NCBI GenBank assembly: GCA_052379845.1
Contig: JBQTCF010000004.1
Strand: one strand, 5' to 3'
Length of the DNA stretch: 64,000 nucleotides
Source of the DNA: Roseinatronobacter sp052379845
GTDB lineage: Bacteria > Pseudomonadota > Alphaproteobacteria > Rhodobacterales > Rhodobacteraceae
The translations under genes and the position numbers were made by a program. Below are positions 51,430 through 60,978 of this stretch, in pieces; the stretch's first letter is position 1; each line of letters opens with the position of its first letter. The notes beneath the pieces were generated by a model that saw only the letters and a list, made by a program, of their open reading frames with translations, was not told the origin of the DNA and searched no databases.

Positions 51430-52350
51430 TCAGGCGGCCTTGCCGCTGGTCAGCGACAAGAACACATCTTCCAGATCGGGTTCTTCGCTGGTCACATCCG
51501 TGACCACACCGCCCGATTGCGCGATCGCCGCCAGCAACTGCCCCGCACTAACCTGCGAGCGGCGATAGGTCAGCGCGATCTGCCCGTCGCGGCGGGTTTC
51601 CTGCGTGACATTGACGGGCAAGGTCAATTCGGGCAGCGGGTTTTCCAGCCGCAACACAAGCGTCTTGGCATCCAGCCGCCCCAGCAATGTCGATGTGCGG
51701 TCACGCACCACAACCTCGCCATGGTTGATAATGGCGATTTCATCGCACATCGCTTCGGCTTCTTCCAGATAATGGGTGGTCAGAATGATCGTCATGCCCT
51801 GATCGTTCAGCTTGCGCACATTGGTCCACAGCATCTGGCGCAATTCGATATCCACCCCTGCGGTGGGTTCGTCCAGCACCAGAACCTGTGGGCCATGCAC
51901 CAGCGCCTTGCCCAACAGCAGACGCCGCCGCATGCCCCCTGACAGCGTGCGCGCATAGGCTTCAGCCTTGTCTGTCAACCCGATCAGTTCCAGTATCTCA
52001 TCTGTGCGCCGCGCGGATTTGGGCACACCATACAGCCCTGCCTGCACCTCCAATGCGCCGCGCGGGGTGAAAAACGGGTCAATGTTCAGTTCCTGCGGCA
52101 TGACCCCGATGGCCGCGCGCGACTGGCGCGGGTTCACATCCTGATCGAAGCCCCAGATCTGCACCTGCCCGGCCGTTTTGTTAACCAGACCCGCCAATAT
52201 ATTGATCATGGTGGATTTTCCGGCCCCGTTTGGCCCCAGCAACCCGAAAATACTGCCCGACGGAATGGCCAGATCGACCCCTTTCAACGCTTCTTTTCCA
52301 TCGGCATAGGTCTTGCGCAGTTTCGTCACTTCAATCGCGTTCTTCGTCAT
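51430..52350 (-). CDS. ABC transporter ATP-binding protein (drug/ABC-2 type)
   Basis: A 306-residue ATPase with Walker A GPNGAGKST (39-47), the LSGGMRRRLLLGKAL signature (about 135-149) and Walker B VLVLDEPTAG. The C-terminal extension is of the CcmA/DrrA type. No cognate permease is adjacent, so the partner is encoded elsewhere. Confidence 0.9.
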   Translation of the reverse strand: MTKNAIEVTKLRKTYADGKEALKGVDLAIPSGSIFGLLGPNGAGKSTMINILAGLVNKTAGQVQIWGFDQDVNPRQSRAAIGVMPQELNIDPFFTPRGALEVQAGLYGVPKSARRTDEILELIGLTDKAEAYARTLSGGMRRRLLLGKALVHGPQVLVLDEPTAGVDIELRQMLWTNVRKLNDQGMTIILTTHYLEEAEAMCDEIAIINHGEVVVRDRTSTLLGRLDAKTLVLRLENPLPELTLPVNVTQETRRDGQIALTYRRSQVSAGQLLAAIAQSGGVVTDVTSEEPDLEDVFLSLTSGKAA

Positions 52351-52487
52351 AGGGGCTGCCCATCCTCATAGCATGTTTGCCCGGAACATAAGCACATCTG
52401 CGAAAATTGAAAGGCGGCAGCCTTTCTTGACCCACCCTGCCCCCATCACTAGGCTGACCCCGAATACCAAAGCCGGAAGGAAACATC

Positions 52488-52955
52488 ATGCAAGATTTGC
52501 TGACATCATTTCACGGGCGCATCGGGCGGGGCAGATGGTGGCTGGGGGCCTTGATCCTGATTGCCTTCAGTATTGTCTATGCCATCCTCGTGGGATTTTT
52601 GTTTGGGGACAGTGTGATCACCGGCATTCTTACCTTGGTGCTGTCCTTCGCGCTGGTATATCCGGCGGCAGCGCTGGCCACCAAGCGGCTGGCGGACCGC
52701 AACACGCCGGCCATGCCCCGGCTGGTGCTGTTCTTTGGGCCGGGCATTTTGTTTACCTTGATCGACACGTTTCGCATCGGCTATCGCCCCTTGCCGGAAA
52801 TGGGGGGAATGGGCCAGACAGGTGCCATGATGCCGGGCACATTCGGTATGACGCTTGGGTTTCTTTCGCTTGTCGCAAGCCTTTGGGCGCTGGTAGAACT
52901 GGGCATTCTTAAGGGGGATGCGGAAGAAAACAGCTTCGGTCCCCCGCCTGCGTGA
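52488..52955 (+). CDS. DUF805 membrane protein
   Basis: A 155-residue DUF805 protein with four hydrophobic helices and the opening SFHGRIGRGRWWLGALIL (about 7-24). The family is widespread; function unknown. AAGGAAA precedes ATG 52488. Confidence 0.85.
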   Translation: MQDLLTSFHGRIGRGRWWLGALILIAFSIVYAILVGFLFGDSVITGILTLVLSFALVYPAAALATKRLADRNTPAMPRLVLFFGPGILFTLIDTFRIGYRPLPEMGGMGQTGAMMPGTFGMTLGFLSLVASLWALVELGILKGDAEENSFGPPPA

Positions 52956-53033
52956 CCCGCACAGACCGAACGCCCCTTGCCTGCACCACAGGATCAAGTA
53001 TGTTTGCGCACAGGTAGCAAGAAGGTCACCAAG

Positions 53034-53231
53034 ATGAAGTCCACCCTGTCCCATGATGCCCCGGAAACCGAAATCGTCAACGCCATGCGCGTGTGCTGCG
53101 ATGGGGGCGAAGGTGCGCTGGGGCACCCGCGCGTGTGGCTGTCTGTGGCGCAAGACACCGGCCTTGTGGAATGCCCCTATTGCGACAAACGCTTCATCCA
53201 CCGCGATTTCGCGGAAAACCAGACGTCCTGA
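53034..53231 (+). CDS. Zinc-finger CHCC domain protein (NDUFS6-like)
   Basis: A 65-residue protein with a C...H...C..C zinc site (VCCDGG, LGHPRVWL, VECPYC), matching zf-CHCC, the domain of complex I subunit NDUFS6. Alphaproteobacterial members are thought to be relatives of mitochondrial NDUFS6. ATG 53034 was preferred because AAGGTCACCAAG lies upstream. It lies directly before polA. Confidence 0.87.
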   Translation: MKSTLSHDAPETEIVNAMRVCCDGGEGALGHPRVWLSVAQDTGLVECPYCDKRFIHRDFAENQTS

Positions 53232-53266
53232 TCCCGCAGACAAGACCACGAAACGGAGGGCCAGCC

Positions 53267-56077
53267 ATGAGCGACAGCGAAACGGGCTTCGGCAAAGGCT
53301 GCCATCTGCACCTGATCGACGGGTCGGCCTATATTTTCCGCGCCTATCATGCGCTGCCGCCCCTGACGCGCAAATCCGACGGGTTGCCCGTCGGGGCCGT
53401 GGCGGGGTTTTGCAACATGCTGTGGCGCTATCTGGGCGAGAATGGCAACAGTTCCGACGCGCCCACCCACGCGGCGGTGATCTTCGACCATTCCTCCAAA
53501 ACCTTCCGCAATGACATTTATGACCTGTACAAGGCCAACCGCCCGGAACTGCCCGAAGATTTGCGCCCGCAATTCCCGCTGACCCGCGACGCCACGCGCG
53601 CCTTCAACCTGTCCTGCATCGAGGTGCAGGATTATGAAGCCGATGACATCATCGCCACACTGGCCCGTCAGGCGCGCGAAGCAGGCGGGCGCGTGACGAT
53701 CATTTCATCTGACAAGGACCTGATGCAACTGGTCGGCAACGGTGTCGAAATGCTGGATGCGATGAAAAACAAACGCATCGGCACCGACGAAGTCATCGAA
53801 AAATTCGGCGTCGCCCCCGACCGCGTGGTGGATGTGCAGGCCCTGGCCGGGGATTCGGTGGACAATATTCCCGGCGCACCCGGCATCGGGGTGAAAACCG
53901 CCGCGCTGTTGATAAATGAATATGGTGATCTCGACACCCTGCTGGCCCGCGCGGGCGACATCAAGCAACCCAAACGCCGCCAGACCCTGATCGACCATGC
54001 CGACCAGATCCGCATGTCACGCAAACTGGTCACGCTTGATGAAAACACCCCGCTGGATTTCTCGCTAAGTGATCTGGAAGTGCGCGACCCCGACCCGGCC
54101 ACGCTGGTGGATTTCCTGAACCAGATGGAATTTCGCACGCTGACGCGCCGTGTGGCCGATAAATTCGGCACCGAACCGCCCGCCCTGCCCGAACCTGCCT
54201 CCGAAACTGCTGCGCCACAGGCCGACACACCTGACCTTAGCGCTGCACGATATGACTGCATCCGCGACATTGACACACTGGGCACATGGATCGACCGCAT
54301 CCGCGAACGCGGCTATGTCGCGGTGGACACAGAAACCACATCACTGGACGAAATGCGCGCGCAACTGGTGGGCATTTCGCTATGCGTGGATGCAGGGCAC
54401 GCGGCCTATATCCCGCTGGCGCATCGTGCGGGCGGCGATGACCTGTTTGGCGCCAGCGCGCTTCTGGACGGCCAGATCCCGCTAGCGCAAGCGCTGGATG
54501 CCCTTAAACCCGTGCTGGAAGATCCTGCCATCCTGAAAATCGGGCAGAATATGAAATATGACGCCAAGATATTTGCCAATCTTGGTATAGACGTGGCCCC
54601 GATTGATGACACGATGCTGTTGTCCTATGCGCTGCATGGCGGGCTGCACGGGCATGGCATGGATACCTTGTCGGACCGCTACCTGAACCACCAGCCCATT
54701 CCCATCAAATCGCTTCTGGGCGCGGGCAAATCGGCTGTCACATTCGATATGGTGGGCATTGACGACGCCACCCGCTACGCGGCTGAGGATGCTGATATTA
54801 CCCTGCGCCTGTGGCAGATGTTCAAACCGCGCCTGCATGCTGCACAGGTGACGCGCGTCTATGAAACCCTTGACCGCCCGCTGGTGCCGGTTCTGGCGCG
54901 GATGGAACGCCACGGGATCAAGGTGGACCGCGATGTGCTGTCGCGCATGTCCAACGCATTCGCCCAGAAAATGGCCGCGCTCGAATCGGAAATCCACGAC
55001 CTTGCAGGCGAAACCTTCAATGTCGGCTCGCCCAAACAACTGGGCGAAATCCTGTTTGACAAAATGTCCCTGCAAGGCGGCAAGAAAGGCAAGACCGGGG
55101 CCTATGCCACCGGCGCCGATGTGCTGGAAGATCTGGCAGCAGAAGGGCATGACCTGCCCGCGCGTGTGCTGGACTGGCGGCAATTGGCGAAACTGAAATC
55201 CACCTATACCGACGCGCTCCAAGACCACATCCACCCCGAAACCGGCCGCGTGCACACCTCCTATGTCATCACAGGGGCGGTGACGGGGCGGCTGTCATCG
55301 ACCGACCCGAACCTGCAAAACATCCCCATCCGCTCCGAAGACGGGCGGCGCATCCGCACTGCTTTCGTGGCGGATCAGGGCAATAAACTGGTCGCGCTGG
55401 ATTACAGCCAGATCGAATTGCGCATCCTTGCCCATATCGCTGGCATCGACAGCCTGAAAGCCGCCTTCCGCGACGGCCATGACATCCACGCCATGACAGC
55501 CTCGGAAATGTTCGGCGTGCCGCTGGACCAGATGACCCCCGATGTGCGCCGTCAGGCCAAGGCCATCAATTTCGGCGTAATCTACGGCATTTCCGGCTTC
55601 GGTCTGGCGCGCAATCTGCGCATTCCGCGCGCACAGGCACAGGCGTTTATCGACACCTATTTCGAACGCTTCCCCGGCATCCGCGCCTATATGGATGATA
55701 CTGTCGAATTCGCCAAAAAACACGGCCGCGTGGAAACCCTGTTCGGGCGGCGTATCCATACACCGGAAATCAATACCAAAGGGCCGGGCGCAGGCTTTGC
55801 CAAACGCGCGGCCATCAATGCGCCCATTCAGGGCACTGCCGCCGACATCATCCGCCGCGCCATGATCCACCTGCCCGCAGCGCTGGCCCAGTTGCCTGCA
55901 AAAATGCTGCTGCAAGTGCATGACGAACTGGTGTTCGAAGTGCCCGAAAATGCCGTCGATGACACCATCGCCTGCGTTCGCACTGTCATGGAAGCGGCCG
56001 CAGAACCCATCGTCAAACTCGACATTCCCCTTGTGGTGGATGCAGGTGTCGGGGACAACTGGGCACAAGCACATTAG
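53267..56077 (+). CDS. polA: DNA polymerase I
   Basis: A 936-residue DNA repair polymerase. The N-terminal 5'-nuclease (HLIDGSAYIFRAYHALPP) is followed by a 3'-5' exonuclease domain (VAVDTETTSLDEM near residue 350) and the polymerase domain with DYSQIELRIL (motif A) and VHDELVFEVPE (motif C). The TAG stop is inside the first bases of a dispersed repeat (56074-56183). CGGAGGG precedes ATG 53267. Confidence 0.95.
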   Translation: MSDSETGFGKGCHLHLIDGSAYIFRAYHALPPLTRKSDGLPVGAVAGFCNMLWRYLGENGNSSDAPTHAAVIFDHSSKTFRNDIYDLYKANRPELPEDLRPQFPLTRDATRAFNLSCIEVQDYEADDIIATLARQAREAGGRVTIISSDKDLMQLVGNGVEMLDAMKNKRIGTDEVIEKFGVAPDRVVDVQALAGDSVDNIPGAPGIGVKTAALLINEYGDLDTLLARAGDIKQPKRRQTLIDHADQIRMSRKLVTLDENTPLDFSLSDLEVRDPDPATLVDFLNQMEFRTLTRRVADKFGTEPPALPEPASETAAPQADTPDLSAARYDCIRDIDTLGTWIDRIRERGYVAVDTETTSLDEMRAQLVGISLCVDAGHAAYIPLAHRAGGDDLFGASALLDGQIPLAQALDALKPVLEDPAILKIGQNMKYDAKIFANLGIDVAPIDDTMLLSYALHGGLHGHGMDTLSDRYLNHQPIPIKSLLGAGKSAVTFDMVGIDDATRYAAEDADITLRLWQMFKPRLHAAQVTRVYETLDRPLVPVLARMERHGIKVDRDVLSRMSNAFAQKMAALESEIHDLAGETFNVGSPKQLGEILFDKMSLQGGKKGKTGAYATGADVLEDLAAEGHDLPARVLDWRQLAKLKSTYTDALQDHIHPETGRVHTSYVITGAVTGRLSSTDPNLQNIPIRSEDGRRIRTAFVADQGNKLVALDYSQIELRILAHIAGIDSLKAAFRDGHDIHAMTASEMFGVPLDQMTPDVRRQAKAINFGVIYGISGFGLARNLRIPRAQAQAFIDTYFERFPGIRAYMDDTVEFAKKHGRVETLFGRRIHTPEINTKGPGAGFAKRAAINAPIQGTAADIIRRAMIHLPAALAQLPAKMLLQVHDELVFEVPENAVDDTIACVRTVMEAAAEPIVKLDIPLVVDAGVGDNWAQAH

Positions 56078-56183
56078 AGCATGCAGCATTCATTCGCATT
56101 CATGCTATATACTCTAACGAATTGATTTCGCAGCTTCGAGAAGCGCAAAACCGGTTCCCACTTTTGCGCAACCTGCTCTAATT
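56074..56183 (+). repeat. ~110-bp dispersed repeat, copy 2, overlapping polA stop
   Basis: Begins TTAGAGCATG and ends CTGCTCTAAT, which pair. The inner hairpin GCGCAAAA ... TTTTGCGC flanks the conserved CCGGTTCCCAC loop region. It is a homologue of 45011-45118. The polA TAG at 56075-56077 is part of the repeat, so the element may double as the polA 3' end. Confidence 0.8.
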
Positions 56184-56215
56184 ACCGCCACACATCGCAT
56201 AGCCGGCTCCCGTTG

Positions 56216-56239
56216 CTTTCATTCTGGCAAAAATATCCA
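56216..56239 (+). repeat. 24-base motif in convergent gap (copy 2)
   Basis: Identical at all 24 positions to the reverse complement of 37141-37164. It lies between convergent polA and glmM, and is followed by two strong GC hairpins (56252-56305). Confidence 0.7.
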
Positions 56240-56251
56240 CCGGGGTTTCAC

Positions 56252-56305
56252 AAGGGGGGCGTGCCCCCCTTGTGGCAGGGGGTTTGGGGGGCAGCCGCCC
56301 CCCAA
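56252..56305. terminator. Two tandem GC-rich hairpins between convergent genes
   Basis: Hairpin one: AAGGGGGGC (56252-56260) with GCCCCCCTT (56263-56271). Hairpin two: TTGGGGGGC (56284-56292) with GCCCCCCAA (56297-56305). Both are perfect 9-bp stems. They would stop transcription from both sides between polA and glmM. Confidence 0.72.
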
Positions 56306-56324
56306 GGCCGCCCCTGAAAACACG

Positions 56325-57668
56325 CTACGCCACGTTTTCCATTTCCGCGATGATGCCGTTGACCACATCGGCCAGCAATCCCTCATCCTCGCATTCGGCC
56401 ATGACGCGCACCAACGGCTCGGTGCCGGATTTGCGGATCAGCAGCCGCCCGCAGCCCTGCAGCCGGGCTTTGCCTGCATCTATTGCGGCCTTCACCTGCT
56501 CGGAGGACAGAATATCCACCCCCGGCGCCGTGCGCAGGTTGCGCAGCATCTGGGGCACCGGGTCAAAACTGCGCGCCAGCAGCGATGCGGGTTTTTGGGT
56601 TTCCATCATCGCGGCCAGAAAATGCAGCGCAGCAATCAACCCGTCGCCTGTGGTGGCATAATCGGTCATCACAATATGTCCGGACTGCTCGCCGCCCAGA
56701 TTCCAGCCGCCCGCGCGCATGCGTTCCACCACATGCCGGTCGCCCACCGCCGTGCGTTCCAGCCGCAACCCGTGGCCCTGCAAGAACCGCTCCAACCCCA
56801 GATTTGACATGACCGTTGCCACCAGAACGCCGCCCTGCAGCCGGTCCACCTGCGCCCAGCGATGGGCGAATAGCGCCATGATCTGGTCACCATCGGCGAT
56901 TTGACCACGTTCATCAATGATGATCACGCGGTCCGCATCGCCATCCAGTGTAATGCCCAGATCGGCCCCTGTTTCCAGCACTTTGGCCGCGCAATGGCGC
57001 GGATGGGTCGACCCGCAGTCAAGGTTGATATTGGTGCCGTTGGGGTCCACCCCCACCTTGATGACATCTGCCCCCAATTCCCACAGCACCTGCGGGGCAA
57101 CCTTGTAGGCCGCGCCATGGGCACAATCCAGCACCACTTTCATTCCCGCCAGCTGTGTGCCGCGCGGCAAGGTGGTCTTGGCATATTCGACATAGCGCCC
57201 GCCAGCATCTTCAATACGCTTCGCCCGCCCGATATTTGCGGGCTGCGCGGGTGTGATCGGCCCGCTCACAATGCGTTCGATTTCAGCCTCATCCGCATCC
57301 GACAGCTTGAAGCCGTCAGGGCCAAAGAACTTGATACCATTGTCCTGATGGGGGTTGTGGCTGGCAGAAATCATGATCCCCAGATCCGCGCGCATGGAGC
57401 GCGTCAAAAACCCCACTGCGGGCGTGGGCACGGGGCCAAGCAACAGCACATTCATTCCCGTCGAGGTCAGCCCCGCCGTCAGCGCCGTTTCGATCATATA
57501 GCCCGACAGGCGCGTGTCCTTGCCGATGACAACCCGGTGCCCGTTTGACCCGTCCCGCCGGAAATGGCGCCCTGCGGCAGCACCCAGTTTCAGGGCCATT
57601 TCCGCCGTCATGGGATGGCTGTTTGCCGTGCCGCGCACGCCATCCGTGCCAAACAATTTATCACTCAT
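56325..57668 (-). CDS. glmM: Phosphoglucosamine mutase
   Basis: A 447-residue enzyme that interconverts GlcN-6-P and GlcN-1-P for cell wall synthesis. It has the phosphoserine loop SASHNP (S103), the metal loop DGDADR (about 240) and GGEQSGH. ATG 57668 overlaps the folP stop (ATGA type). Confidence 0.94.
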   Translation of the reverse strand: MSDKLFGTDGVRGTANSHPMTAEMALKLGAAAGRHFRRDGSNGHRVVIGKDTRLSGYMIETALTAGLTSTGMNVLLLGPVPTPAVGFLTRSMRADLGIMISASHNPHQDNGIKFFGPDGFKLSDADEAEIERIVSGPITPAQPANIGRAKRIEDAGGRYVEYAKTTLPRGTQLAGMKVVLDCAHGAAYKVAPQVLWELGADVIKVGVDPNGTNINLDCGSTHPRHCAAKVLETGADLGITLDGDADRVIIIDERGQIADGDQIMALFAHRWAQVDRLQGGVLVATVMSNLGLERFLQGHGLRLERTAVGDRHVVERMRAGGWNLGGEQSGHIVMTDYATTGDGLIAALHFLAAMMETQKPASLLARSFDPVPQMLRNLRTAPGVDILSSEQVKAAIDAGKARLQGCGRLLIRKSGTEPLVRVMAECEDEGLLADVVNGIIAEMENVA

Positions 57669-58687
57669 ACCTGTTCCTTGCCATCCGTCATGTTCAATGC
57701 CTGCCACAGGGACAGGGCCTGGCGTGTCTGTTCAACATCATGCACGCGCAGAATTTGCGCGCCCGCGCTGGCCCCGGCCAGCGCCACGGCAAGCGACCCG
57801 GCCACGCGGTCAATCGCATCATGAACCCCGCTGATCTGCCCGATAAACCGCTTGCGCGATGCCCCAAGCAGAATAGCACAGCCTGTCATATGCAGCAGCG
57901 CCAGATCCCGCACCAAAGCAAGATTATGCTCAGTCGTTTTGCCAAACCCGATTCCGGGGTCAATGATGATGCGCTTGCGCGCGATGCCCGCATCCATTGC
58001 GCGCGCGATGGCCTGCACCAGCCAATCATGCACATCCATGCGCACATCATCATATTTCGGGTCATTTTGCATGGTCTGCGGGGTGCCTTGCGCATGCATC
58101 AGACAGATGGGAACCTGCGCCTGTGCCACCACCTGCGCCAGATCACGGTCCCATGTCAGGGCTGACACATCATTCACAAAACTCGCGCCCGCTTCCAGCG
58201 CGGCGCTGGCCACTGCCGCTTTGCGCGTATCAATCGAGATGGGTTGCGTCACGCCATCTTCGCGCAAGGCGCGGATCAGCGGTGCCGTGCGCGCGATTTC
58301 GTCCGCCACCGGAACGTCCTGGGCGCCCGGTCGGGTAGATTCGCCGCCGATATCCAGAATATCGGCGCCTTGCGCGATCAGGTTGCGCGCCTGTTCCAAC
58401 GCGGTGCCGATGGTGCTGAAACGGCCCCCATCGGAAAAACTGTCAGGCGTTACATTCACAATGCCCATGATCCGCGGCCTGTCCAGCGCCAGACCGCATA
58501 CAGGCGCGGGCGGCAGTGTCAGCGCATGATCTGCCACAGGGTCAAAGGCGCGGGGGATGCGTGATGCGCTGGCGCGCGTCAACACATCAATTCCCGCAAT
58601 ATGCAGGGCCTGTTGCCCGCGCAAGGCAGGCATGGAAGGGGCTGACTGCGCTGCAGGGCGCAGAACCGGGAAAATATAGCTTTTCAT
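57665..58687 (-). CDS. folP: Dihydropteroate synthase
   Basis: A 340-residue enzyme that joins pABA to the pterin in folate synthesis; the target of sulfonamides. It carries NVTPDSFSDGG (78-88) and DIGGESTRPG (112-121). The N-terminal ~70 residues form an extra segment before the TIM barrel, as in related alphaproteobacteria. Coupled to glmM and downstream of folB. Confidence 0.93.
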   Translation of the reverse strand: MKSYIFPVLRPAAQSAPSMPALRGQQALHIAGIDVLTRASASRIPRAFDPVADHALTLPPAPVCGLALDRPRIMGIVNVTPDSFSDGGRFSTIGTALEQARNLIAQGADILDIGGESTRPGAQDVPVADEIARTAPLIRALREDGVTQPISIDTRKAAVASAALEAGASFVNDVSALTWDRDLAQVVAQAQVPICLMHAQGTPQTMQNDPKYDDVRMDVHDWLVQAIARAMDAGIARKRIIIDPGIGFGKTTEHNLALVRDLALLHMTGCAILLGASRKRFIGQISGVHDAIDRVAGSLAVALAGASAGAQILRVHDVEQTRQALSLWQALNMTDGKEQV

Positions 58688-58738
58688 CCCGGCTATTTGC
58701 CCGTTTCAGTCCCTTAACACAAGATGGTGTGCACCATG

Positions 58739-59659
58739 TCAGGCGGGCAAGCGCGCTTGCGCGACATGGCTGCCGGGGGGGATGGCAAGCCCTTCGGGCA
58801 CAAGCAGGCGGTCGGCGGCGACATGTTCGGCCAGCCAAAGCGCCAGCGCCACACCGTCACGCGGGCTGCAATCGGGGCTGTCGGTCGAATCAAGGATCAG
58901 TTTGGAGGGGGCCCAGACAATCATCTGGCCCTGTTTCATGGCCCAGTCAATTTCCGTGCGACTGGCCACAACCACACAGCGCCGGTCCAGCGCCGCCAAC
59001 CGCCATGCGTTCTGTTCCAGCGCCAGAAGGTCAATCCGGCGCTGCACGGCACGCGGTGCCACAGATGGCGGGGTTTGCGGCGGCATACCCACACACAGGA
59101 TCACGGGCACGCCGCCCGCCTGCAACCCGTCCAGACGCGCGCCCAGATCAGGCGCGGCAATCATGTCATTGTCGAGATACACCACCAACGGATGCACTGA
59201 TTCTTCCTGCCCTGCCGCATCCAGCGCGCGCAGGGGCTGGGATGCGCGGTTGCGCACGATTTCCACCCCCAACGCGCCCGGCCCGCGGTCCAGCTTTTCG
59301 ACACGGACAAAGGCGCGCATGGCCTGCGGTTCCAGCAAAATGCGGTCTGCAATGCGTTCAGCCAGGGTTTCCAGCAGGTTCATCCGTTCCGCAGCCAGTT
59401 CGGCGGCAATGGCCTCGGTGATCCGGTCATAGGACAGGATGCGATCCACGTCATCTTCCAGCGGTTCGGGGTTGGGGCGCAGTTCGACCACAATATTGAA
59501 GCGCACGCGCTGACGCAGGCCGCGTTCTGCCTGAAACGCGCCGATTTCCACCTCGACAATGTGATCGCGCAGGCTGATGCGGTCGCGCGGGTCAGCGGGG
59601 GCTGACGCTTCTGCGCGCGCTTCGGGATGGGCGAACGCCAGTCTTATGTCAGAACTCAT
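58739..59659 (-). CDS. folB: Dihydroneopterin aldolase with extra C-terminal domain
   Basis: A 306-residue protein. Residues about 25-140 are a FolB domain (IEVEIGAFQAERG-like opening and NLLETLAERIADRIL), acting in folate synthesis. The other 160 or so residues (from about 155) form a Rossmann-like alpha/beta segment with no recognised motif. Normal FolB is about 120 residues. It lies upstream of folP. ATG 59659 follows AGGAAGGA. Confidence 0.82.
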   Translation of the reverse strand: MSSDIRLAFAHPEARAEASAPADPRDRISLRDHIVEVEIGAFQAERGLRQRVRFNIVVELRPNPEPLEDDVDRILSYDRITEAIAAELAAERMNLLETLAERIADRILLEPQAMRAFVRVEKLDRGPGALGVEIVRNRASQPLRALDAAGQEESVHPLVVYLDNDMIAAPDLGARLDGLQAGGVPVILCVGMPPQTPPSVAPRAVQRRIDLLALEQNAWRLAALDRRCVVVASRTEIDWAMKQGQMIVWAPSKLILDSTDSPDCSPRDGVALALWLAEHVAADRLLVPEGLAIPPGSHVAQARLPA

Positions 59660-59771
59660 GGGGGTATCCTTCCTCACCTGTGCCTGTCATACCGACTATG
59701 ACGCAGGGTTCAACGCGTATTCGCGCCATCAGGCCGCGCATATGCGACAAGGTCCCTGCCCGTTTGCCGGA

Positions 59772-60809
59772 TCAGCCCCGATAGAAAAGATGCGCACCAA
59801 TTTGTGTCGTTTGCGTGAAACGGGCCGACCATGTCGGATTGACCGCCGTGGTATGGAAATACTGCGCGCCCCCGGTCAGCCCCCGATGCGCCCCGTTCGC
59901 CATGACATAAGCGATGCGGTTTGCAATATCGGCCGCGCGGCGGTTGGGCATGGTGTCGGGCTGGGCATCACAGGCAAAGCTGAACTGGCACCCGCCAATG
60001 CGCCCGGACTGAACGCCCTGATAGACAACGGCGCAAATGCTGCCGGGAAAATGGCTCGACTGCACGCGGTTCAAAACAACCTCGGCCACGGCGAACTGGC
60101 CTTTGAGCGATTCCCCGCGCGCTTCATGATAGATTGCGGTTGCAAGGCATTGCATCTGCTCATCCAGCGCGCCAATCTGCTGCCTGCGCAACCAGGACAC
60201 CGAATATTGCACCACCCGGCGTTCAAGGGCCGCAGGGCGGGCAACCGGGCGCAAGGACGCCAAGGGCGCAAAAGGACTGGCCAGCGCCACAGGTGCCGCA
60301 ACCGCGCCACTTGTCGACATATGTATGTCAAATTCCGTATCAGCCGCAGCGGCCACTTCGTCCATCCCTGCAATCGCAGGGGCAGTGGGGGTGTCTTCGT
60401 CAAAGGCGGGGACGCTGCGCATCTGGCCAATCATCGATGTCAGCGCCGCAAGGTCCACATCGCGCCCGGATTGCGGGGTCTGCGCAAGACCAAAACTGTC
60501 AATCGTCTGCCCCACAGGCGCCATATTGGCCAGTTGATAGGTGCCTGCCCCCAACACCACATTATTGCGAATGGCAGGATTGCTGCCTTGCAACGCGGCC
60601 ATAACAAGCTTTGCGCGCATGTCATTGGTCAATGTGCCATCTTCAACACGCGACCCCATGCTGGGCAGCGCCACAAGAAGGGACATTCCCCATATCATGC
60701 ACACTGCAGCCACCCGCCTGCCATGTTCGGGAAGCCGCCCTGCGCACGCCATGCCAGCCATGCCCGGTTCGCAGTCCCGCGCTTTTGTCGATTGGAAACC
60801 TGTAACCAT
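59772..60809 (-). CDS. SleB-type cell wall hydrolase
   Basis: A protein of about 345 residues with a C-terminal Hydrolase_2 domain (CLATAIYHEARGES with the catalytic glutamate; then VVLNRVQSSHFP and GCQFSFACD). It acts on peptidoglycan. The N-terminal part has a hydrophobic helix (VAAVCMIWGMSLLVAL) acting as signal or anchor. The start is uncertain: ATG 60809 is used; ATG 60761 and 60887 are alternatives, none with a good Shine-Dalgarno. Confidence 0.82.
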   Translation of the reverse strand: MVTGFQSTKARDCEPGMAGMACAGRLPEHGRRVAAVCMIWGMSLLVALPSMGSRVEDGTLTNDMRAKLVMAALQGSNPAIRNNVVLGAGTYQLANMAPVGQTIDSFGLAQTPQSGRDVDLAALTSMIGQMRSVPAFDEDTPTAPAIAGMDEVAAAADTEFDIHMSTSGAVAAPVALASPFAPLASLRPVARPAALERRVVQYSVSWLRRQQIGALDEQMQCLATAIYHEARGESLKGQFAVAEVVLNRVQSSHFPGSICAVVYQGVQSGRIGGCQFSFACDAQPDTMPNRRAADIANRIAYVMANGAHRGLTGGAQYFHTTAVNPTWSARFTQTTQIGAHLFYRG

Positions 60810-60978
60810 ATAAAAAACCGCGCCGGTCCTTGGCGCGCCACACCTGTCTGAAGCAATATTACGTTTTCGTGATCGGATATATTCCAATAGTTGTTAAAAA
60901 TCTACCCACGGTGCCAGCCCCGTGGCGCAGGGTGGCAGAAACTGGCTTAGCAGGTCGGAAAAGCCCATATTTTTATGG

